This document shows, in pieces, positions 32,733 to 43,700 of a stretch of DNA of 64,000 nucleotides. The notes beneath the pieces were generated by a model. It was not told the DNA's origin. It saw only the letters and a list, made by a program, of their open reading frames with translations, and did not search any database. The position numbers and the translations under genes are program-made. Positions within the stretch are counted from its first letter, which is position 1; each line of letters opens with the position of its first letter. Where the stretch lies: positions 7,330,001-7,394,000 of the forward strand of contig NC_134934.1 in NCBI RefSeq assembly GCF_051020765.1, in the 5' to 3' direction. The stretch is from Lasioglossum baleicum (lineage: Eukaryota > Arthropoda > Insecta > Hymenoptera > Halictidae).

Positions 32733-35284
32733 TCATAAGAAAGGATTGTTCGAATTTCTTGTCATGTTGCTCACACCGGAACCAACCTGAAAAAATTTAT
32801 ATGTATACTGACATGTGTTTTATAAATACAACATAAAAAAAACATGAAATATACATATATATATATATATGTATGTATACCATAAAAGGATTTGCATGAT
32901 ATGCTGGAAGAGTTGGTTGCCATACTTTGTTTGTCATTAATTGACTAAATTGAATTACATCTCTGTTACTGGAAGGTCCAATACCTACCCATTGTGGATC
33001 TGATATGTTTACAATTGATTATTTATTTTCCATTTCTAATATAATTATTTTATGTTATTCTGACAAGGACTTACCGTTGTTCATAGGAAATTGTACTGGC
33101 TTAAACGGATTAATGGGGTTGCATAGAGAGGTATCAATTGATTGTGTATTATTATTATTATTTACTACATTGGCCGATGGTCGCCATAAATCACCAGTAG
33201 CAAAAGGATTTGAGATTACGTGTGTAGTTTGATTTCCGACGTTCCAAATTGAATTTGAAGCTAAAAAAGCGATTGTAATATTTATAATAAATTTCAAGTA
33301 TACTGATAAATTAGATTAATTCCATAAAAAAGAAAACATACATATACCATTATTAGCGTTCCATGTATTAGATGTATTTAGTGTTGTTACAGTTTCATCT
33401 TTCAGTTGAGTTTGTTTCATTAAGGAATCTAAATCTTTCAAGGCTGCATAACGATCTTCTGATGGAGGCATGTTTGTTCCATTCGCATTCATTGCATTTG
33501 TAGTATTTGTTGTAGATTGATTAAATGAACTCGACAATTCGATATCTGGTAAAATTTCAAACAGTCATTATTAAAATTTGTTACTTTCGAATTTCTCTGA
33601 ATAAAAAATAGTAAAATAAATGCTAAATTACTTGTATTTTTTGAACTATTAAAAACAGGATTGTTGTCAAAATTGGCAAAAAATGGCTGAGGTACAATTG
33701 GTTGACTGAGTTTGTTCGCAGGTGCTGTAGTAGTAATAAAGGGATCAGGAACTTTGCTGAAATCAGCTACAAAATCTGCTGAGAAGTTATTAGAGTTAAC
33801 TGACTCAGAATTGTCCGATTTTGTGGCAGATGTAGGAGATAAATTAGATGTCCCAGAGTTCGGAACCCTTGGAATGTTAGTTTGATTCGATGATTGCGAC
33901 TTTTGATTTGCCATGGACGGATCCAAATAGTATCTTTTAAATTCATACTTTGCGCTCATTAGCTCTTTCATTTTTTGTTCGTCTTTTGTATCTAACGTTT
34001 GAGGGGAATTTGGATTCATTAATCCCAACCATATCCTTCTGCAGTATTCGTTACCGTGTTCCTTTATAAAATCTATTTCTTCTTGAGTAAATGTTGCCAT
34101 AGAAATAGATTTTACTCTATGTGGTGGTGTCAAGCCCCGCCTATAATATTAAATGAAACTAAATATATTAGTATACTTTATATTTTATCATTTCAAAGAA
34201 ATGCATTAAATACTGTTCTTAAACAGAGTCTAGTTAAAATAACAAAACAAATCGGAGGATTTAGACAAAAAAATAGGATACATAAGATTAAAAACTTAAT
34301 TAAAAGACAGGAAGTGGTGTTAAGGTAGAAATATAAAATTTATTTACCTATAAAAAAGCATATGTAAAGTACACTATGTATATGTACATGTAAGTATTAA
34401 ATTTATCAACAAAAAGCTTTTTCAACATAAGTTCAGATATTCAGCTATTGAGATTGATTATGAACTTAACTTGTTCTACAAAGTACGAAATCTATAAGTA
34501 ATTGAGAAGAATAATTCAATAGCTAAATGGTTTACAGTTAAATCATGCTTGCAGTTATTACAGAATACGTTTATAGTGTCATACAATTTTTCATAAACTG
34601 ATTCATGAGCAATACGCATCCCTATGTCGCAATCAGACTTGCTCTATAAAATTTGTGATACACGCTACTGATTCTCTTGGTCGTGTATGAATGTAACATT
34701 TTGACCATTGATAACATGAACTACGCACAAAGAAAACACAGATGCTGATAGTATATTAACTTCCTGAGTACGGACGCGAACGCGAACGTTTTACAATGAC
34801 TCATAATCTTTGATACAGGGTAATAGTAAAACGCGTTTGTAGCACGTGTTTCAACGAAATATGATTACTTGTACGTAGAATTGGTAATATTATAATTTTT
34901 CATGAATAATCAGATGACCTACCTAATGTGTTTCAACTGTTGACATTTAGTTAGTATTAATCTTGGATCTATATGATCTCGAGTATCACGCGAGAAAAGC
35001 GCAAAGCCACCCCTGCTTTTGACACGAGTACACGAGTAAAATAATCGTCGCATCGGTTTAGACGACAAAGAAGGCTGTCGATACACTTTATTGGATTCTT
35101 AAAAATAACAAAGTACTTACAGCATACCAGAACAAGAAGTACAGACAAACGAACCGATTGTCATGTTGACGTAAGTTGGACCTCGCTGATGGCAGTCGAA
35201 ACATTCTTTGTTACCGGGTTGCGAGACCAGCTCGCGTAATATTTTCAAATTTTTCTCGTCTTGCTTTCTCTTCGCAGAAGCCAT
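32733..35284 (-). CDS. AGFG1: ArfGAP domain and FG-repeat protein (AGFG1 / drongo)
   Basis: Six exons on the minus strand encode 409 residues: 35284-35121, 34140-33632, 33545-33348, 33260-33075, 32999-32881 and 32786-32733. The N-terminal ArfGAP zinc finger has CFDC, 16 residues, then CTSC, followed by LRGLTPPHRVKSISM and the helix FIKEHGNEYCRRIWLGL. The rest is low-complexity Asn/Ser/Thr-rich sequence with repeated NPF motifs (SNPFATG, INPFKP, ANPFM and the terminal NNPFL), which bind EH domains of EPS15-type endocytic proteins. Family knowledge: AGFG1/Hrb acts in clathrin-mediated sorting of VAMP7 and, in Drosophila (drongo), in oogenesis and RNA localisation. Human AGFG1 is longer (562). 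Start MASAKRKQDEKNLKIL fits the family. Confidence 0.92.
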
Positions 35285-36461
35285 CATGTATGAAGATACT
35301 TTGTAATTCTAAACGGAACAGAGACACGACTCCTTTCGCGGTCTGCTTGCGGAACTGACTCAATTTTCTGTCACGACAATCGTGCGTGTTCCGTAATACA
35401 TTCTAAAAATGTTTCCCGAGAAAACGGATCAAACGTAAATCATGTTCGCATCAATTTTTTAAGGCGAATTCTCATTCGTCGAACATTTTTATATGAAAAC
35501 ATGGAAATTCATTGGTCAATTTTTCAGGAGCGATTGGAAAAAAGCGGTAATCCAGATTTTTAAAAAACAATTTACTATATGGTTCAACTTCTACAATTTA
35601 TTTGGTTAAAAACTATATTTACATAAATGTCAAATGGTTTTTTAACGAATCTTTTCATAATTATAGACTGTTTGAAAATTATAAATACTATTATTTATAT
35701 AATATAAAAAACGATTAGAAGCGTTTTATAAGATTTTATACTTTTTTTTTACCATTTTTAATTTTTTATCTATTCTAATTCATAAATTAGTAGTTAATTT
35801 AAAATAGACTAGATATAGATTATTCAATTTAAAGCATAGACATATAGACATATAACTCTATATGTCTATGATTTAAAGATATAAACAAATATAATATTTA
35901 AAAAAGTACATACATAATCTCATCTGAAATGTAATAATATGTTCATATCCTTATTTTTAATAGTTTTTGTGTTTCTTTGGAATATGTATACATATTTATA
36001 TATATACACATAAAATTTTCACAGAACGCAATATGCTCTGGCAATAATTTGTGAAGCACGTTGTATGTGTGGGGTCACACTCGTGTCATCTAGCTGTAAC
36101 TAAATACATTTAGAATACATATATATACACATATATATAAATAGACGCGTATACATATATATACATTACATAGTTTTATGTAAATAATTGCACGTGATCT
36201 GTCAAAAGAATTTAGAAAAGTTAATTACCGGGAAATTTCAATTGTGACATACTGGTTAGATTTTCGTAGCATTCTTTTCAAGTATAACTATAAAATAATC
36301 ACAGCAACCTCGGAATAATAAGTAATGAAACTATATTAATATATTCACTTATCATATAAATATTAAACATAAATAAGAAATAAGTTTATAGAAAGATTTT
36401 GTATTTCTATTTATATATATAATACGTAAGATCTTCTGCGCCAATTACATTTGGTTACAGT
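35285..36461. other. Divergent upstream region between AGFG1 and PHKB
   Basis: Holds both promoters (starts 1,178 bp apart). AT-rich with short TA/CATATA runs near 36000-36150. Contains the 36-bp foldback remnant at 35835-35870. No coding frame is supported. Confidence 0.45.
35835..35870. mobile_element. 36-bp family F remnant flanked by perfect 8-bp duplication
   Basis: The sequence runs from CATAGACATATAG to CTATATGTCTATG, i.e. the two inverted ends with 10 bp between. ATTTAAAG is repeated exactly on both sides (35827-35834 and 35871-35878). The ends are identical to the first 13 bases of the 254-bp foldback at 56856-57109, which also has an 8-bp duplication. Confidence 0.78.
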
Positions 36462-39400
36462 ATGAGCAAAACAATCGTCGAAAAGTGGGCAGTCAAGGTT
36501 AATATGCATATATGATATACTGAAAAAGAGTTTTTACTATTTTAGTCACCGCCTTCGAACGGATTTATCTCTTATTATATCAAAGGCTACAATATTTTCA
36601 AAGTGCTCTTTAAGAAAAAAAGATGTTATTGCTGACAAGAAAGTGAATAAAATTAATGTTCGTGATATGATTATGTGCAGTGTTAACTAAACTAGAAATA
36701 TCATTCAAGAAAAATCGAAATTTATTATTTTAAACAAGATGACATCTCTTGTTACAACACCCACAAACATAAAAAGGTTCAATATTTCGTATACTTTTTA
36801 AACGATGCGAAACAATTAATTATTTTTATTGCTAAACAATTATTTTCAATAAATATACTTGTGTTGTTCGATTCATCAGGTTTTCTCAAGTTAGAAATGC
36901 GCGACAAGGTAGCGTTATTGATCTGGATATTGATATGTTTCTTAAAATAACAAATTATGAAGATACTGTTCGACAACTTGACATTTATTATGGAATTGGT
37001 ATGAATATGTATTTTCTTTATTTATATTACCATCGGTTCTATATTGTTCTTCCATATATAATTTTAATCTATTTTTTAGTTAAAAGGCAGTTATTACGTT
37101 ACCAGAGCTGTATCACAGGATTATTTCCACAAGTTTCAAGTGATAAAGTAGTGGGAAGCGTACGAGAAAGTATTTATTGTGCTGCTGCTATATGGAGTTT
37201 ATATCAAGCATATAGGTAACTGCATTGTTTACATTATTAGTATATTATTGTATTTTTTACAATAATTATAGTACAGTCAAGCCTCGATAACACGAACCTC
37301 TGTAAGACAAATATTTTGTTCATTCTCTTCTGCTGCACTTTAAAAACCTCTATAAATCGAAATGAAACCTCCTTTAACTCGAATTATTTTCCATAAGTGT
37401 GGAAGCTAAACAAGCTAAGACAGCAGTAAATGTTTTACAAAGTTTCGTAGAAAGATGCAATGATATCGAAGAAAATGTATTCTCTGCTGTGGTTATCGTT
37501 GAAAATACTATTGATCTCAACAATCTGTTAATTCATCAACGCAGAGTAAACTCACAGATTTCTTTAATACGCAAGAGCCTAGTAGATTATATTTACTATA
37601 TGTAAATCATAAATAACTCATCTCAAGAGTTGAACTTTTCTTTCTTTAAAACTATTACAATCAGTAAATTATTAACTCTTGTATAAACTCCTTGTAAATC
37701 GAATTTTCGTAGGGTTTCTTACTCGAAGACTTTGGTAAGTCGAAACCTCTATGACTCGAAGAATTTAGTTCTTCCCTTGAGATTCAAGTTATCGAGGTTC
37801 AACTGTATTATATGTAATATTGATATTTCAGACGTATAGACGATGATCGTGGAAAATCATACGAACTTGGTCAGTCAGCTGTAAAGTGTATGCGTGGGAT
37901 TTTAGAATGTTGGGTGAAGCAGTCTTCCAGGATAGAATTATTCAAGCGCAATCAATGTAATCGCTTTGCGTTACATTGTAAATTTCACTTAGATACTGGT
38001 GATGAGATTTTTAATGATCTTGCTTACAATCACTTACAAGTAATTATAATATACAATATAATACTTAGCCGTAGCAGCTTGTATTTTATAATTATTACAT
38101 GAAACTTTATTTTTTTATAGATTGATATTGTCTCTTTATATTTAATATTTCTTGTACAAATGATTTCTTCTGGGTTACAAATTATATATACCCAAGATGA
38201 AGTAGCTTTCATACAAAATCTTGTATATTATGTGGAAAGAGCGTATCGTACACCAGACTATGGCATGTGGGAACGTGGTAGCAGATATAATGATGGTACA
38301 CCTGAAATTCATGCAAGTTCTATTGGTATAGCAAAAAGTGCTCTTGAAGCTATTAACGGGTGTAATTTATTTGGAGAGAAAGGAGCTTCTTGGTCAGTTA
38401 TATACGTTGATATTGATGCACATAATCGAAATCGTAGTATTTTTGAAACAATGCTTCCAAGAGAATCAAGTTCGAAGGTAAAAAACTTTTTCATATAAAG
38501 TATTTATCGTTGCTATATTTATAACTATAAATATATATGTATATATATATATTTATAGAGTGTAGATGCAGCTTTATTGCCAACGATATCTTTTCCTGCA
38601 TTTGCTACTCATGAAGAAGTATTGTACACTGAGACAAAGGCAAACATAGTTGGCAGATTGAAAGGCAATTATGGTTTTAAGAGATTTGGAAGGGACGGAT
38701 ATAAAACAATTTTAGAAAGCAAAGATCGCCGCTATTATAAATCTGGTGAAATCAAGGTCTCTGATGTATTTGATCGTTAGTATGTTATATTTGAAAAATT
38801 CATTGAAGTGAATTTGTTACATTTGTAATTCAGAGTTCAGAGTAAATTACGAGTTCTCGCACAACTCGACATATTAATTTGATACTAAAAAACATTTTGT
38901 TCTCTTGCAGGACTTCGATAATATTGAATGCGAGTGGCCTCTGTTTTACATTTTCATGATAATAGATGGTGTTTTTAAAACAATGCCAGAGCAAGTTGAA
39001 ATATATCAGAATTTACTGAAAGACAGAATACATAAAGATATCAATGGAGGTATATTGCCTATGAGAATACATTTAAGTAAGCAGAATAAGATAAGAATAT
39101 TATTAAACTTTTTCGAATTAAATAGATCCTGTGATACCTATGTATTACTATGTATCTGAAGAAAACTTGGAAATAGAAAGAAGTGATCCTGGTAGCACTT
39201 TTCGTATAGCAAGCAATGAGGGAAGAGGACGAAGAGGTTCTGGAGATTCTGAGCCTGTACCAATTTATTTATGGAATCAAGCTATGTTTGTAATCGCACA
39301 ATTGCTTACTGCTAATTTACTGCATATCAACGAATTAGACCCAATCCGACGATATCTTCCTTCATATAATAGACCACGGAAAGCTGGAAGGTATTCAGCT

Positions 39401-42400
39401 TTTCAAGTAAGTTCAAATATGCATACTTTATTTCTACTAAATTATCATTTGTATAAATTATTTTGCTTATGTTTATTCCATACAGGCTAAACCCAGTATT
39501 GTAAGTAAATGATAATATTTGTATGTGTAGTTCAGTTTTCTTGCCTATATTTTCTTTTGAAATCTGAAAATTAGATTGATTGTTTGCTACTTTCTGAATA
39601 TTGCATAGATATTCGAAGCTTCAACAGAGCTACATGATAAGACATGCCTAGTAGAATATTTTCTAATAATTTTATTCTATTTTTCAGTCACTATTACTTT
39701 TTTACTTGTTTCATTCGTAGTTTTTATATTATGATTATATATACTATACCTTCAAAGCTTTATATTGTAGTATTGTAATAGTGCATGAAGTTTGAGTGAA
39801 GGCATGATTTAAGTTATATTCCTTCTTATGATGCTTGTTGCAACTATCTCATTCTTCTTTTTCAGTGATTACTCTTAATGTACCATGATTAGAGGTGTGC
39901 GAGAACCCAATGGTTAAGACAGGTTGAGTTCTCGAATAATGTTTTCTCCCTGTTCCGATATCTTCAGGTTCTCGCAAATCTCTAACCATGGTACATGTTT
40001 CTATTTTTATCATTCCTTTTAACACTTCTATTTTATCATTTTACTGCATTAATTATACATTATTCATTTACTGTTTTATAAACCTTCTTACCATATTATA
40101 ATGATGCATGATTTACCGATTACAAACTTTTTGTACATCAGGGTACTCATACTGATCTTGTAGTGCAAATCGTTCTTATTGCTGAGTCTATGCGACTACA
40201 AGCTATGATGGCAACGTATGGTATACAAACGCAAACTCCACACGAAGTAGAACCTGTTCAAATATTGTCATCTATGCAATTGGTAAAAGTTTATGAAAAA
40301 TTAGGTGTAAATAGCAAACTAAATTTGCAAGGCCGACCAGCTAGACCTATTGGTTCTTTGGGTACTAGTAAGGTATGTTTAAATATATTAAACAATGGCT
40401 TTAAACAAAAAAATTGATCTTTAGCTTATCTTTTTAGGTTTATAGAGTGTGCGGCATGACAGTGCTCTGTTATCCTTTGATATTCGAAGTATCAGACTTT
40501 TATCTTTATAGAGACATGGCATTATTAATTGATGATATTAAAACGGAACTTCAATTTGTGGGTAAATATTGGCGACTTTCTGGTCGGCCTACTGTATGCC
40601 TACTAATACGGGAAGAGCATATGAGGTAATTATTCATTTTTGCCACACTTTCAATTAACGTAAGTATACAGGGTATACCAGATAAAGTGTTACAAGCTGT
40701 TTTATCGAAATCTAATGAAGATATCGACTTAATTTTTTTTTTTAATTAAATGGTTAAGGAGGACTGATATTTTAGTATGTATTAAATTTTTGGGGAAGAA
40801 AGGGGGGCCCCCAACATTTTTTAAAATGTTGTGATACCTCTCATTAAATTCAATAGCATTTACTTGTACTTTTTTTATTGCACATAGTTACAGAGTTATA
40901 GAAAGAATAAGAAAAAAGCAATAATACTTTCCATTTAAAAAAACGTTGGGGGCTCTCCTTTCTCCCCCCAAAAAATGTACGTAATACATACTAAAATATT
41001 AGCCCTCCTTAACCGTGTAATTAAAGTAAAAAAAAAGTTAATTCAATATCTTCATTAGATTCTGAGAAAACAGCTTGTAACACTTTATCTGGTACACCCT
41101 GTGACCCTGTGTATACACTGTATGTAAAATGTAAACCATTTATAATTCTGTTCATTTTAGAGATCCTCAATTTAAAGAAATGCTTGATCTCTTTGCAATG
41201 CTAAAAAAGGGATACTGTGATAAAACAAAAGTACGAATTGGTCGTTTGCAAAATCTCATTTCATCCTCGTGCATTGGTAATTACTGTTTAATAAGTAGAG
41301 GTTTGCAAGAACTTGAAAATTTCGGGTCGGGACGGGTTCTCGAAAATTTTCGGATTCTCGAATACAGCGGGGTTCCCGAGAATTTTCGGTATTTTCGGTA
41401 TTTTCGATCATCGGGTACCCTACATTTTCTGGTTCTTACACACCTCCAATAAGTTATGAATTCTTGTTTATTGGGGGTATCAATAATTTGTTTTAATGTT
41501 ATGTAGAACACTTGGATTTCATAAACACGATCGAAACAGATCTTGAACTTACACAATTCAAGCAATTGGAACATGATTATATTGGATACCAAAGTCTCAC
41601 AGATGTTCCTAAAGCTTTAACTTATGCTGATGATATAAGAGATTATTCTGTAAGTCTCTTCAGTTGACAATTACATAAATATAGATTTATTTTCATTATT
41701 TCGTGTTTCAGAATTATATGAACGAGCCATTGTACAATATATTAACGGAGATCCGTAGTAATAAAAATCTTTATTCTCTGTGCCAACTGTATGGTATTTT
41801 ATTAAAACAAGAGGGTATTGATTACGAAATTAATGGAATAACAGTTGGTGATCATTTAAGATCGTTATATCAACAAGCGGGCTGTCTCAGATTCTGGATG
41901 GTTGTCCGTTACTGCAGCAGCTTATTGAATCACACAGTTGATAGTATCAGTCCTTTTATAACAGGTGTCCTTGTTAAAGGAAAGCAGGTAACTTTGATAT
42001 TTCTTCGTTTACCAAAATTCTTATTTATATTTCATTAACTTAAACATCCTCATTTGATTGCTAATATCAGATAACGGTTGGCGTTATTGGCCAAGAAGAA
42101 ACAGTATTTGATAAACCGATGACACCGACCGAAATTCAATCTGTGGTGTACTCCACAATTCAACCACATAATGTTGTACAAGCCGTACTTCAACAAGAAG
42201 TTTTATTATACTGTGGTAGACTTATCGGAAGAAACCCAGAAATGTTTAAAGGAATATTGAAGATTCGTATCGGGTATATAACGAGACTTATATTACAAAC
42301 ATATACATATTTATAAAAATATTTTCAATAATTATTGTGTTTTATATTATATATATATATATACATTTACAGATGGGTTTTAGAAGCAATAAAGCTTTAT

Positions 42401-43409
42401 TTACAAATGTTTGTTAAAAACCCGAAACCGATCGAAAATTATAGTCCTTTTGAAATTCGCCGATTCTTAATAAAAGTATTAACGGTTAAGGATTGGGCAA
42501 GCAGTGAAAAGTAAAATTCTAGCTTTTGCATTTCATATTTAACAAATAATCAGTTTCGTATAAATTAATGTACGTATCGTTACAGACTTACAGTTCTGGG
42601 TCGCAGAAGGCTTGAAGGATGTCTCTGTAGGGTACCTTCACATTTTTATAATTATGTTTGGGAAGTATTATTGCGTTGTCCGGGTGGTATTTGCGTTAAT
42701 GGGCAAGAGCTACCTCAGCAACCTACTCTTTCTAACATGACTCGTTCCGAACTGACATTTGCATTACTCGTAGAATCTTTGCTTCACCATATTCAGTTAC
42801 CAGAGTATCGTCAAATTATTGTAGAGGTATTACTTAATTGTTATTCTGATGAGAAATCGCATGTAGAGCTTTCCCAACTATAAAGATCAAATTTAATACA
42901 TCAAATTATACTTTTTCACAGCTTCTTACTACAGTCTCGACAATTTTACTTCGAAATCCAGAATTGAGCTTTGAAAAGCAGCTGAATCTTAATAAACTTG
43001 TTGAAGATAGTTTTCAAATGTACTGTAAGGTATGTACATATACATTCTACAAGACGCGTGTAAAAATAAAATACTAAAGGTATGCAAGTATCGGGATTCT
43101 CGAGAAATGTTGAGATTATTCTCGGGAATCTCGAAATTTTCGAGTGCCCATCTCTGTCCTGGCCCAATATTTTTGGTTTCTCGTACACCTCCATAAAATA
43201 CATAAATAAACGAAAATATAAAATTTTTTCAGGATCATAATATAGAAGAGACCAAAGATCTGTCACCATTTTTTTCCGCCAACTATTCAATAACTACTGG
43301 ATACCTTGCTAGAGCTGTAGTTAATAATGTGCTCACTGGAGGATGTTTTGCAACCATCCATGATATTAATGATGCAATTGAAAATCGAGAAACGTGCAAG
43401 ATTACGTAG
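36462..43409 (+). CDS. PHKB: Phosphorylase b kinase regulatory subunit beta (PHKB)
   Basis: Eighteen exons sum to 1,093 residues: 36462-36484, 36880-36998, 37080-37215, 37832-38039, 38121-38477, 38559-38756, 38911-39049, 39126-39406, 40142-40372, 40438-40625, 41161-41276, 41507-41649, 41712-41987, 42071-42273, 42373-42510, 42586-42826, 42922-43029, 43233-43409. It matches PHKB rather than PHKA: RRIDDDRGKSYELGQSAVKC, VDIDAHNRNR, TYGIQTQTPHEVEP, GRPARPIGSLGTSK. An N-terminal glucoamylase-like (GH15) domain is followed by calmodulin-binding C-terminal regions. The last residues are CKIT, a CaaX-type box consistent with the known farnesylation of PHK regulatory subunits. Family knowledge: the beta subunit scaffolds the hexadecameric kinase that activates glycogen phosphorylase. 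Exon 1 (MSKTIVEK, donor AAAA|gtgggc) was chosen by phase and is the least certain exon. A 15-nt microexon may lie at 39486-39500. Confidence 0.92.
37274..37805 (+). mobile_element. Tigger/pogo-like non-autonomous element, PHKB intron 3
   Basis: The 532-bp element is bounded by TA and has inverted ends CAGTCAAGCCTCGATAAC and the complement of CAGTTGAACCTCGATAAC. It retains a fragment of a Tigger-type transposase C-terminus (37399-37605: AVNVLQSFVERCNDIEENVF ... LLIHQRRVNSQISLI), so it is an internal deletion derivative of a coding element. The catalytic core is missing. A second copy is at 54790-55343 in the opposite orientation. Confidence 0.82.
39486..39500 (+). other. Candidate 15-nt microexon in PHKB (AKPSI)
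   Basis: ttattccatacag|GCTAAACCCAGTATT|gtaagt: a pyrimidine-rich acceptor and a consensus donor enclose 15 nt in phase 0, between exons ending GCTTTTCAA and starting GGTACTCAT. Inclusion adds Ala-Lys-Pro-Ser-Ile without changing frame. The protein also reads well without it, so it may be alternative or fortuitous. Confidence 0.45.
39892..39982. mobile_element. Family A MITE copy in PHKB intron 8
   Basis: Starts GAGGTGTGCGAGAACCC and ends with the complement of GAGATTTGCGAGAACC, flanked by TA. The flanks are also inverted (GTACCATGATT before, AACCATGGTAC after), so it lies at the centre of a larger short palindrome. Confidence 0.75.
40669..41101. mobile_element. Family G long foldback element in PHKB intron 10
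   Basis: Two arms of about 165 bp pair with high identity by eye. The ends are CAGGGTATACCAGATAAAG and the complement of CAGGGTGTACCAGATAAAG. TGTTACAAGCTGTTTT, TCTAATGAAGATAT, GGTTAAGGAGG and TTTTAGTATGTATTA occur in inverted order. The loop is about 100 bp. There is no coding capacity and no clear duplication. Confidence 0.8.
41298..41447. mobile_element. Family A MITE copy in PHKB intron 11
   Basis: Starts GAGGTTTGCAAGAACTTG, keeps the core GGGTCGGGACGGGTTCTCG, and ends GGTTCTTACACACCTCC. A short GGTATTTTC duplication sits inside. It is a slightly eroded full-length copy. Confidence 0.72.
43076..43192. mobile_element. Family A MITE copy in PHKB intron 17
   Basis: Starts AAAGGTATGCAAGTATCGGG, is rich in CTCGAGAA/TTCTCGGG palindromes, and ends GGTTTCTCGTACACCTCC before TA. 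Diverged full-length copy. Confidence 0.66.
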
Positions 43410-43700
43410 TTATGTAGTAAATATTGTTTGTAAATGTGTTCAGAATGTATATTTATATAAGAATAGCGACCGATTTTCTAAATATATTATATTTCTTCGA
43501 TAGAAGAATGTGTTTTACATAAATACGTAAATATAGCTGAAGTTATAAAAAAAAAGAAACTATACAATTTCGTTTAAAATTTATATTTGTGTACGAATTA
43601 GAATGTATGCGTGTTCGAAAATAAATTTTTCAAACACATTCAATAAAGCATATAATGATATCTTTATGCAACTGTACAAATGTAACTGCAGCGTTGAAAA

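Noticed and set aside
36462..43409. PHKA (alpha subunit) instead of PHKB
   Set aside because: RRIDDDRGKSYEL, DAHNRNR and TYGIQTQTPHEVEP are characteristic of beta. The total length also equals that of human PHKB.
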